Below, in pieces: positions 12,041 through 23,200 of a stretch of 64,000 nt of DNA (positions within the stretch are counted from its first letter, which is position 1; each line of letters opens with the position of its first letter). Both the position numbers and the translations under genes were made by a program. Source of the stretch: Symbiodinium natans. Its lineage: Eukaryota; Sar; Dinophyceae; Suessiales; Symbiodiniaceae. Location of the stretch: NCBI GenBank assembly GCA_905221605.1, contig CAJNDS010002215.1, positions 124,001 through 188,000 of the forward strand, in the 5' to 3' direction. The notes under the pieces were generated by a model, which worked only from the letters and a program-made list of their open reading frames with translations, was not told where the DNA came from and searched no databases.

Positions 12041-13543
12041 ATGTTGGGGGCCCCGGCGCTTTCAAGTTGGGGTTTGATGTCTTTGGTGTTTTTTTTGGTT
12101 GGTTCTTGCTGGTTTCGTTGGTGCTGATGCAAGCGTTTAGGTGAAGGTTGATGGTCTTCGGGTTTTTCTCTACCACTTGTTCACCCTTCTTCGTCAGATT
12201 GCTCAAAGCTGCGCGGGGCTCGAAGGTTGTCGCCCGAACAGTCGAAAACGTATTAGTATTAGGCCTCGAGCTTCATGCAGTGCAGGCCTTTTCCAGAGTC
12301 CCGCAAAAATACTTCTCTTCCCCCAAGGCATCAGAAACCTGAACGCTGAGCCCCAAGCCCACTCCCCGAAGAAACGGAGCATGCTGCGCTGTGAAGAGGA
12401 TCCTCCAGAGTACGTCCGGTACAATCTCTGCGTGTTTTGGGGCTGAGGGATCGGCTCAGGGTGTTTAGGAGTCGGGAGGTCAGGGCCTTGTGTAGCCCCG
12501 AAAGATGGGGGTTGTTCTGGAGCTTTCAGCCCAAAGCCTAAGAGTTCTTGTTCCGACACCCCAAACACCGGGAGAGCCAAAGAGCCATGCCGGAGTGGGA
12601 CTACCTCCCGCCCCTCGAGTCAGAAGTCGGGAGGTCCTCGCAGGCGCAAACCCTTTCAGTGGCCATTTTGTGTGGTTTTGGGGGGGTTTTCGTGGGGGCT
12701 TCGAGTATTGGAGGCTTTGGCTGTGCTTTCGTTGGGGGACACGCGAGCCTGAAAGCCATGCCGTACCATGCCATGTCATGCCCTGGTGGGGCAAGTGGGC
12801 GCTGAAGAAGTGCCTACTCCGGTTGTCTTTTCCTGGAATTCCTTCGACTTCACGACTTCACAGCCCGACAGCCCAACAGCCCCACAGCCAACCACGACCA
12901 CACTCTTTTCAACCCTCGCAGCTCTCAAGATCTCAGCCCTCAAAGGCGTGTTGTCTGTGGAAGGCGATTGGGAATGGCGAGTCCTCACCGCCCCTGCCGC
13001 AGCCGCGACAATGGTTCGAGCCTCAGCACTGAAATCAGCACCGTTCCCACGAGTGCCCTTTGGCGCTGTGAGGTTCTGGCCCTTCTCCCGGGAGAGCACC
13101 CGGGCGAGCGAAACCCAGGCATTTCGGGAGTGAAGCGTCTTGGCGGGGTGGGTTTGGTTTTGAGGAATTGGGAACATCAGGAATACTTAGGGCTTGGATG
13201 TGTGGAGGTCCGCTCCGTCTTAGGTCACAGCCCGGTTGTGGACATTGGGGGCCCTCTCAGCCCATTAGAGTCTCAAGGTGCCACACCTTCAAGGTCCCAG
13301 AATCTCTGACCTGAGAGGCCTATCGGGGCGCCATGCTCGGCCTTCGCCAGGGCGATCTTCGGTGGATGCCGGATGAGAAGTGCACGAAGCGCCCCGGCAC
13401 ACAAGACGAGTAAGGGCATGACCGGTGTTACTAGGATGCCTGTCCAAAACCGGCACGGCTCGTTTCTCTAGTCACGACTGGTTTGTGTTTGCACGGTCTG
13501 TTTTATTGAAACCGGATCACTACATGTACGTGCTTTTGTGCAG
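12041..13543. other. Gap between RPB1 N-terminal exons and the FYVE exon
   Basis: If RPB1 and the FYVE gene are separate, the 5' end of the latter should lie here. About 12958-13100 has coding-like composition on both strands (for example GDWEWRVLTAPAAAATMVRA on +) but I cannot choose the strand with confidence. G/T-rich stretches at 12080-12130 and 12660-12720 look intronic. Confidence 0.3.
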
Positions 13544-14277
13544 GTGCTTCGCTTGTGGTGAGCCATTTAGCGCGTGGAGAAGACGCCATCACTGCAGGCG
13601 ATGCGGTCACTCAAGGGCTAGGCTTGTGGAAGCCGCAAAGCGCAATCCTACTTTTGATTTCCAGGTTGCTGGAGTAGCAACGTTCAACATTCAGCCGCAC
13701 CGCTGAACCTATGAGATCCAAACAGCGCGAGCTGTGTTGACAGAAGCTACAACTGTGGACGCGTGTGACTAGAACCTTTTGCTTTCGCTGTTGATTGCAG
13801 GTGGCGACATCCCGCGTTGGTAGCAGGTTGGTCAGGTTTATTGCAGGCACGGTTCGCCCTGGAAAGGTTGTGCGGCCAGATCTTCTGCTACGACTGCTCC
13901 AACAACTTTGTCTCAGGAAAGCTCGTGGGACGCCCTGGAGAGGCAAGAATGAGCCACGACTCCCAACACAGCCTCCCCAAGTATTGTAAGCTGAAGGAAC
14001 TTTTTTTGGGCAGTGCGGAGTAGAGCAGTCACGTTTCTGGGTGCAGGCACGAGGAGTAGGAGAGGGTGGGGTTGTCTTCTGTATCGTGTATACTTGAAAG
14101 CTGTGAACGCGGCAGCTCTCAGGATTCCAAGATTTCGAATTGCAGGTGCCAAGTTGAAATCTGGTTTCAGGAGCCAAGCCTAGTTTTTTCCGGTTCTTGG
14201 GCCGACAGGTCAAGTCCCGTCTCTGCGAGTCCTGCCTGGAGCCGCTTCGAGAATTTTTGTTGCGAGTTCAGGAAGGG
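13544..14277 (+). CDS. PIKFYVE: FYVE zinc finger, three exons
   Basis: Exons 13544-13597, 13867-13942 and 14209 to about 14271-14277 join in frame as CFACGEPFSAW, then RRHHCRLCGQIFCYDC, then a stretch ending RLCESCLEPL. All eight zinc ligands are present as four CxxC pairs (CFAC, CRLC, CYDC, CESC), together with the PI3P-binding RRHHCR motif. The first two introns start with GC (GCGATG at 13598, GCAAGA at 13943), and every intron ends in AG followed by G. The first intron splits the RRHHCR/LCG block. Reading straight through the intron gives HHCRRCGHSR, which lacks the rest of the finger, so the GC-AG junction is required. The usual WxxD before the first cysteine pair is not visible and may be in an upstream exon. 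Confidence 0.88.
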
Positions 14278-17200
14278 TAACATCACACCATCGCCTAGCT
14301 GCGTGCTCCAAAGCGGAGAAACCTAAATTTGCATTTTGGGTGTGCAGCGGAGAGTGAGAGGAGAAACGGATTCCTCTTCTGCTGGGCAAAGGTTTTGCGA
14401 CGAAAGCTTGATCATCCAGCGTAGCAGCGCATCCTCGGGCATTGCTTCCTGGCTGCTTCAGGCTTTAGGTTCAGGGGATCAGGATTTGCTTCCACCTTGT
14501 CGATCAATCTGACGTTGTGCTAGTTGAGTCGCCTTCGGGTTATGGGCCACAGGGCTGGAGAGGGGCTGAGGTGAAAGATAGGCGGTGTATGGCGGTGTTC
14601 GACAATGTCTCCCGTTGCACCACGCCGGTTCGGCATCAAAACTCATCCCTGAGCATCCCACGTAGCCGAGCTGTGCGGCTGTTCCGAGGCTGCCGGCATG
14701 CAGCTCTTCCGACGAGAGAATCGTACATCGACCGAGGATGAGGAGCCGGCCGGCTTGCGCTTTGCTGGGCACACTCCAGCTTTGTTTGCTTGAATCTAGC
14801 CCTGCCACTTTTAGCTGATGAGCAGCCTTTTGAAGGTCAGTAGGATCTTTGACAGCCCAATGAAAGGGCAGCTAGTACTTACCGTCTATGTAAGCATCAG
14901 GTTTCGGTGGTGAAGGCGGATGCACGCTTGACACCCCGTCCTGCTCAAATGCATCGGCCTTTGGAGTTGCGTGAGGACACCGTCGAGCAGGAGGACCTGC
15001 TTGCGCACGTGGCAGCCTTTTTTGGTCCTGAACTCTTGACGGCCTGCAAGTAGTTTTCGAGGCCGAAAGAGAGCGCCACATCATGACAAGTCCATGATGG
15101 GCAATGCCGCTGAAGCCACTGCACAACAGCCTCAGAGTCTCGTTAAACGAATGTGACGAAGGATGTGGACGACCAGCCTTCCATTTCGGATGGCGATGAG
15201 ATGCCACCAGTGCCCGAGGACTTAGAAAGCACCTTGGATGCCTGATGAAATCACTGGCCCAAGTGGATGTCAGTTTCTGCCCATCACACTCTCCAGGCCC
15301 CCACTCCCCCTTCCCCCAGCAAGCAGCCTTAAATCCTAAACGCCAACCCTAAAACCTGGCTTAAACTCTTGGGCATTCCGACGGAGGCCTCAGCTACTCT
15401 CCCTATGGCCCAGACTCTGACGCTCGGACTCATCTGCAGGTTTTCATGTCATAAAGTTATACTTGTACCATCTTGTACAGGGCTGTTGTCCTCCAATGTG
15501 GCTGGTTTCCATGCAGTCCTTTGCTGTGCAGGTCTTTTTTTTTACTTTGCCGTAGGCGTCCGAAGACTCTGAAGTGCAGTCAGACCTTAGGAAGTGACGG
15601 CTCGGAGCGTGTGGTACTGGGGTGATGAGCCCAACTCCCGTGGGCAGAGGGCGCCCGCCAATCACCGAGCTGAGGCATGGCGCCGCGAACAGGGGTAGCA
15701 GTGCAAAAGGAGCAGTCGTAATTAGAACCAGCTTTGACGGTCCTGTCCTTCCATTCAGCCAGTTCTGGTCTGTTCTGGTCAGAATTGCTGTCGACACTAT
15801 GGTCTCGCGAACTGTGCAGGTGGGCTTGCCTGAAGAGTCCATCGAACACCTCAGCCAATCGTGGGAAGGAGTCCGAATGCTTGCAAGATCTTGCAAGGGT
15901 GGGAATCGAGGTCGCTCTAAGACTCGAAGGCCAAGTATGTGCATAACTTCAGGGCCACTGCCGCAGGACTTGAGGATCTGGAGGATCTTGCTGCATGCCA
16001 GTGTGATGCCCATGGCACAGAGTGGGCGAACATGGTCGACGCTTGGGGCTCAGGGTTCAGAGGGTTTCAACGCCTCTCAGACATGCATGCCAGCAGCGCT
16101 TTGGGAGCTGAAATGCTTAAAGGCATTAAGGTGCCTCAGTATAAGGGCGCGCTTCTTCTGCAAGCCGAGGCAAACCTCCGCCACTTCGGGTCCTCCGTGC
16201 GGGAGTGCCTACTGCAGGCCTGTGTGCATGAGGGTTGGGCTTTTGAAAGATCTGTTGCATCTGTGATCGTCTGAGGCAGGGGAGGGCTTGGAGGATCAGG
16301 AGCACCTGCTCACGATCTGCAAGTTGGCACAGCAGGCTACGGGGGGCAGACCACGAAAGATTGAGAGGAGGTTTGAGTACGGTTGAGTCTTGTCAGCCTG
16401 GTTGTCGTAGAAATGGTGCAGTCAGAGAGCCTCCAGCATCAAAAGAAGGCATCAGTCTTTGTGGCAGATGGAGCTCCAGTCCCAGAACCTCGCACAAGGC
16501 TTTCCCATAAGACTCGTAGCAGCCTTTCCAAGCAGCAGCAAGCTTGTGACCCCCTCGCCTCACATCCCTCAAAGGTTGTCAAGCAGCTGAGACTGGAGCC
16601 TTCCGACAGCATGGATATCCTGACCTATGTGAGCCATGGCCGAAATCGACATGCGTGGGGTACCAGTAGTATGGAGCTTTCCGTGACCAAAGAAGTAGCC
16701 ACCGTGAGAAGTATCCAGGAACAGAAGCGCCGCGAAGCATTACAAAGCAACGTAGCAGCGTAGATCTCCACGACATCGCATGAGAAAGCCTTTGTTCGAA
16801 GCTTCGCGCCTTCACCAAAAGCCCCGAGGAAGGTCAAGAAGTTGCCGGGTGGGCACATCCGAGACTCGAGGCCAACACATGGGAAGCATCTCAGAGAGAG
16901 CCGGAATTGGGGTGGGGGGGATTTCAAGCTTAAAGCTTGATGGCTTTGGCTTTTTGCGCACACGCGAGTCTATGAAGTCTAGCAGTGGTAGTTCCGAGCC
17001 TCGTACGGGGGGCCTGACCTGTTGCATTTTCGTCCGGTTCGCTGGGAGGGGGATTCGGTTCGGACAAGGGCTGTCCAGCGGCAGGTTCTGGATGTTTCGG
17101 GAAGAGTCTGGGGCGCAAGATCTTCGTGGAGTGGGGGTCGGGGGTTGATGGGGGGTGGAAATCGGGCCGAGTCGTCGGAAGATCGGAAAGCGAGAATTTT

Positions 17201-20200
17201 GTCCTGGTTGCCGTCTGAGCTAAGCACCGATCCACGCGTGCTATGCTCGTTGCTTACCAGCGCTGATGGAGTCAGCACTGAGCACCCCCCCACCCCCAGT
17301 CTGCAGTGGATCTTGTTCCGGTATGAACCGTGCCGGAGGTGTCACGATGGCGTGGTCTTCTCAGGAGACGTCGTGCACCAGAAGATGGCGACGGACATTG
17401 CAACTTGCAGTGAGTTGCCGTGTGGCTTGCAGTTCTGGCGAAAGCCCGAACCGTAAGTTAGGTGCCTCATCGCCGCAGCAATGCCATCACTGGAACGTGC
17501 CAAGTATGTTTCTAAGGCAGACTGTCCGCTGACCCTGATCCAGCTTCCTTTGACCTTCGACTACTTCAACATGCACCTCGCCTTCGGAGGGGCTCAGCGG
17601 AACTTCGACGCCTCACTGTCCAGCGCAGCGATCACTGCCGGAATTTCAATTTGGAAGATGGGCCTAAGGAAGACGGACCTGGATGCCCTCCGCGAGCAAG
17701 AGCGGATCTACTTGGACCTCAAGGTCCTTCTTCTATCCCTTCTTGAAGTCAGCTTCTTGCCTTGGGCCCCAGGTTGAGAAGATCGTGAAGGATGTGCATC
17801 CAGAAAGCCCGAAGCTCCTGCTTTGCCAGGCGATGGTGATTGGAGCATCTGAGATCGGGGAATCTGAGATCCCTCTTGAGAGTTGCGCCTAAATTGCCTC
17901 AGGCGGTGGTGTCTCAGCTGGCGCAAGAGAAGCTGCGGAAGCAAGGCTTGGGATCCTTCTCGGGATATCTCGATCCTTGAGGATCCTTTGAAGAGTTCTC
18001 CCCCTTTTCAACTCCTTCATATCTGTCACAACTCCCTTTCCAAGTCCCTTTCCTTCGGGGGAGTTTGTTTTAGGCATCGCCGTGATCATCGGCGTCCCTG
18101 AGCACATTCTGCACCTCGTACAGCCGTACAGCGAAGATTTCTTTTAAAGTCTTTGCCAGCCTCCAGCCTCCCTGCCACGCGCTGCTTATGCTGTCGAGGA
18201 ATGCCGTGGCCCGGACCGCCGGCTGCAAGGTCGTTCCCGCTGTGGCTCGACCATTTTGAGTATTGGGGCACGTGGAGAACATTGTGCACACTGGGCACAC
18301 AAGTGAGATCATCGAGATCCCACAACATGGTCCTGAGCTGAGGTGGACTCCATCCGGCGGACGGGCGAGCAAATCGGAGGCGGCTGAGAAGGGAAAGCGC
18401 ACGTCCCAGTACACAACAACACGCCCTGGCCCTGAACGCACGACTCTGCCCTCTCAAACACATAGCTGACATACCCCCCCCCCCCCTCGACACAGCCCGA
18501 AAATGCTTGGAAGCGAGAGGCAAGGCCCGGCACTTCTACGTGGCCCGCATCGGTCATTTGGGGGAGGCTGGCGCCAAGTCCCTGTGCCTTGGATGAAGCC
18601 AGCAGCCAAGTTAATGTCCCCGGATTTTGGAGCTTTCTGCCTGGCTAAGGACGGTGATCGAAGGCTCCAAGAAGGGGAAGTTCAGCCGCTTGCCCATCTG
18701 TGTTGCAAGATCCTTTTGGAACCTTCTTCTAGGCCCTAGGCCATGTCTTCTTTCCCAGATGGCAATCTTCGAGTCAACGAAGGCACCCTCGTGCTCCGGG
18801 GCGGAGGTCATCATCCCAATCACGTGGACGTCCTTGCCTTGGATCAGGGAGGGGTTCAGCTTGTGAGGGTGGGCATGGAAAAATCCAGCTGTTGTGCAGG
18901 GTGAAGAGACAATATAGAGCTGGATTTTGTGCAGAGCCTTGCTGGGCACAAAACGGTCCATCCGATAGGAGAGAGGGCACACGATCTCGTTTCTAGCTTC
19001 ATGTGGGGCCTTGCGAACTACTGCAAACCCCTCAAAGACGACGCTTGTTATTCTGGAGGTTTGGAGTGGAGTGGTCTGCTTAGTTTTTGGCACAATGTCA
19101 GTCCAAAGAAAGGTAGTACAATGCATGCTCCAAGGCCTAAGAACGTCGTGCCCTGACACAAGCAAGTGGGAATTTTCTCTGGCATGTGTGGAATTCCTTA
19201 ACCTGTCTAGGGTAGGCGTAGGGTTTCGGAGATTGCCGTGTTTATCTGCTGACCCAAGCCCTCAGCCTCAAGACATCTCAAGAGCACCCTCACAAAGCCA
19301 GTAAAGCCCCAGAAGCCGAATCAAAGGCTTTGAGGTTCCTCTCCAAGGCGAAGGAGGCTCGGACTCGGGTAGAGCATGCTGAGTTGCAAGCCGTAGATTG
19401 ACTGGATTGGAAATTCTTAGTTCAAGGAAGTCTACTAAAGTAACAGGAAGCAAGTTTACATGTAAGGGGGTGGGGGGGTTTCTGAAACACCCCGAGGCCT
19501 GCACGCTCGTGGGCGTTCCCTCCAAAAAATGTTGATCAGGGGGTGCATGGGGGGGGGGGGGGGGTCAGGGGCTGCAATAAGCGTTTTGCGTGCGGCGATT
19601 CCGGCAGGTCTTGCAATGGGCCATCCGCTTGGCTCGGCACATGCAGCTGGAGAATCCCGGATCATTATGTACTTGTACCACTCCTTCCAGTGTTCAGGAA
19701 AGATATTTGTGAGAAGTCTGGTGTTGCTGTTCAACTCGGCCCTCTACTCCGTTCAGCCACCAAAGCCTAATGCAGGTCCCCGGCAGCCCAGGACAGAACT
19801 CCTTTTTGATTTATGGTGCAGCCACTGGAAGCGGGAGATCAGCCATGCGAGAGAAGGCGGCGCCTAGGGCGTGGGGGTTTTTCGGTTTTCAGCTAAGGCA
19901 TGAGGATCAGGTTCGGGGCTTGACGAGCATGGATGAGCATCCAGAAGATCAGTCCAAAGCCCGCTGGAAGCCTGCCACTTTGATGAGGGTCGGCCTTGCC
20001 AAAGCCGTCCCCTGCTCACAAAGGTGGCCAACCTGAGTTTGAGAATCTCGACATCCTCTACTACCTAGTGGCTCGGAGGAGGTGAAGCTTCAGGAGGTTC
20101 AGACGGTTCAGAGTCTCAGATCAGGCATCCAAGTCATTCACAGAGGAAAGCAGCAAGATGATCTGCATGCATGTGAGGGACCAAGTTAGTTGCACCCACT

Positions 20201-23200
20201 TTTCAATTTCTTTCGAATTGAAGTGTGTTCCGAAGATTCCTGTTCACCGGAAGATTTTCAGATGCACGACATGATGAGGTGAACCGGGACAAGAGTTGCT
20301 CTGCACTCTATCGCTGCCGATGTCCACCCTACCGACCCGACCAAAACCAGAGCGAAGAGGTGGGGCTTGCAGGGGTAAGCCAACACTCTTCATGTCTTCA
20401 GGTGTGGCATGGAGTTGATGTTTCATGCTGGAAATTCTTTGACCTTTGCAGCTGCACAGGCTTCGGGCAACGATGGCGACACTGTAACGATGAGGGATTG
20501 CACTCTCCGCGAATGGTTGGAATCGTGCTTGAAGCGCCCGCAGGTGGGTGTCCGGAGAGGGCGAGGGAGAGGGAGAGTGGGGGGGCTCGAGCAGAAGAGC
20601 AAGAGAGCCGGAGAGAGCGTGAGAGAGGCATGCAAGAGAGAGAGAAACCATTTTGGCTCAAATTCACAGTTTCACGAGGACTGGACAACGTGGCGCACGT
20701 GTCGCGCGCGGGAGGGGCTGCTGTCTGGGAATTTCCTCTCGAGGCCGGGAGGAGGAGGATAAGAAGAAGAATCAGAATAGGAAGAAAAGCCGTTTTGCTC
20801 ATGTTCGGGCCCAGGCTGTAATTAGTCAGCCGCGGCGCCGGTCCTGCAAGCCAAGTCAAGTGATCGCTGCTCTACGGAACACGGAAGTTGGGGCTTCGAA
20901 CAGAGCGTGACAACAAAGACCAGTTGGAGCTGGCACGGGATGCGGGTGAGGCCACAGCTCCTCCGAAACACATGGGCGCTGGCACGCGCAAAAACCGAGA
21001 GTGGGAAAGACAACCCAAAGATCACCGAGATGTTCTCGTGAGCTGAAAACATGTGAAAGTTGAGCGCAGGTGGCGAGAAGAGGGGGGGGCAGTCTGGGTT
21101 TGTACGTGGATGGTGGGATGAGCGTGGTTTGAGTCTTACAAAGTTGCACTAGGCGTGAAACCGCCAGAATGAGGCTAAGTGGGGCAGCAAGGTGGGACGA
21201 CGGGGCTGGAGTTCGGGGATTTCAAGTTCGGGAGTGGTTGATGGTGGGGGGGTGTGCGGTTGAGAGAGGTTTGAGTACCACCAGTCTCGTAGATCACCTG
21301 TGGAAGAAAGGCCCTTTTTCTGAGCAGGGAAGTCTGAGGGCCATTTGTGGTTGGGGGCCCCACCCTGAGAACAAGAGGGGGAAAGAGTGCAGACCGGTGG
21401 CGTAACTCGTGGGCGGGGACCCGCGGCCCACGTTCGCATCACTCGCTCCAATCAGACAGATGTGCATGTTTGTCTTGTTTTCCGCTGGTGCTGTGGTTTT
21501 GGATTTTGAGGGCAGTGCCTGTGAAGGGGGGGAGGGACGATCTGCCAGACTTCTTGTCGTTAGCCGACCCAGCAAAGATAAGACATCAATTTTTGTTTGA
21601 CCCGGGGCAAGGGCCTGATTCGGGGTGGAGCGTGCAAAACAAGTGATGTCAGGCACTGCAAGTTTGTCCCTTAGTGCCGTGAGAAGAAGCAGCAGAAGAA
21701 GAAGAAGAAGAAGAAGAAGAAGAAGAAGAAGAAGAAGAAGAAGAAGAAGAAGAAGACGAAGAAGAAGAAGAAGAAGACGAAGAAGAAGAAGAAGAAGAAG
21801 AAGAAGAAGAAGAAGAAGAAGAAGAAGAAGAAGAAGAAGAAGAAGAAGAAGAAGAAGAAGAAGAAGAAGAGAGATGGTGGAGGGGGAGGGGAGACCCTGA
21901 CCTCCTGCCCGGGGAGAAGAAGATGACATTTGTTTTCTTTGGTGTGTGTGTGGGATCAGGTTTAGATTTGTCTCAGACGACAGGGTGTGTGTCTGTGGCA
22001 TCTACTTGATCGGTATAGTGAAGTATACAGTGCCCCGGCCCTAGCATCAGAAATCGTCTTTCAGTTGATCCTGACAGGCACAGATGCCTGCGCCCTCCGC
22101 AACAGCAGCTCTTTCAACTGAGGCTACAGAGGGTTGCCCACAGTGGAGCCACTTGTGTACTTACGTGCAAGGTCCGAAAAGCGACAGCAGGTTCAATTAA
22201 AGCCAGCGGAGGGCGCAGGGGTTCGAGTTGCGGGAGCATTTTGCAACCTGGATGTCGGATGGCGCTGACATGAAAGGATGCCGTCCTTACAGCCAACATG
22301 AACAACATCGGGAGCTTCTTCCGCGAGGGTGGCTCGTTGTGACAAGAGCTTGGAGAAGGTTCTTGAGCTCAGGTCTTCCAGGGTTTAGGGGCACACCGAA
22401 CTCGTCCCTGACAACCTCACTTGTGCCTGGCGATGTGCGGTTCAGGTGTTTCTCACATCCTGCACAGACCAAACTAGAAGAATCCCTGTCATGATGGAGA
22501 GCCCCATGATGAGCTCCCGCGGAGAGCCAGACGTCAGACACTTCACGCCTTAGTGTAAACGTGGTACAACAGAAGTTTCAGTGCACGAAGTGATATCCAC
22601 GAGGCGCCCAAACTAATATCCAACGTTGATATGCAAGAGACTGCACGAAGGACGCGGCACGGACGGAGCATCGACAGAGTTTCCGCTTCCTGAGTTGGGC
22701 AAGGCTGGGCAGGAGCTCAGTAAACCAGCCTGACCTGGCACATTAAACATTCAGTCCCCAGCTTCCTGAGAATAGATTGTGAATTGTAGCCAGGTGAAAT
22801 ATACGATCATATGAAAGAGTACCTGCGAGCTAGTTGCAGCTCACGGCATTGATACCCCTCTCGGCCGAAGGTGCTCTGCTTCCAACGGCTCCGCAGCCGA
22901 GTGGCACCTGTGTCTCGAAATTAGGGTTGCGTTTGGGCACCCGTAGCCTCGCATCCTTTACGGGGTCCCTTACGGCGTCCCGTGAGCAGTGAGCACTTTG
23001 TTCCGTTGTCAAGAAAGCTGCTTGGCTTCGTCAGGCTTAGTTTGCATCGCCGGCTTACGGTATGTCTTGAAATCTGAAGTGACAGGAGTCGGGTGTCGAG
23101 AGTCTTCGAGCACGCCTTAGCCTTTTCAGCTGGTTCATGCGAGGTGGTGGAGCTCCTGGAGAGCAACGAGGAGCGCGGTTGTCTCCACAGCCTAAGAGTT

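Noticed and set aside
18611-19165. Minus-strand open frame of 184 codons with coding-like codons
   Set aside because: I first read 18.07-19.1 kb as a minus-strand gene. The + strand exons at 18074-18123 and 18190-18250 continue the PIKfyve chaperonin-like domain exactly, so the minus frames are shadows. The 18.6-19.1 part remains slightly uncertain.
21294-22001. Poly-leucine (minus) and poly-arginine (plus) open frames
   Set aside because: Both are translations of the GAA triplet repeat.
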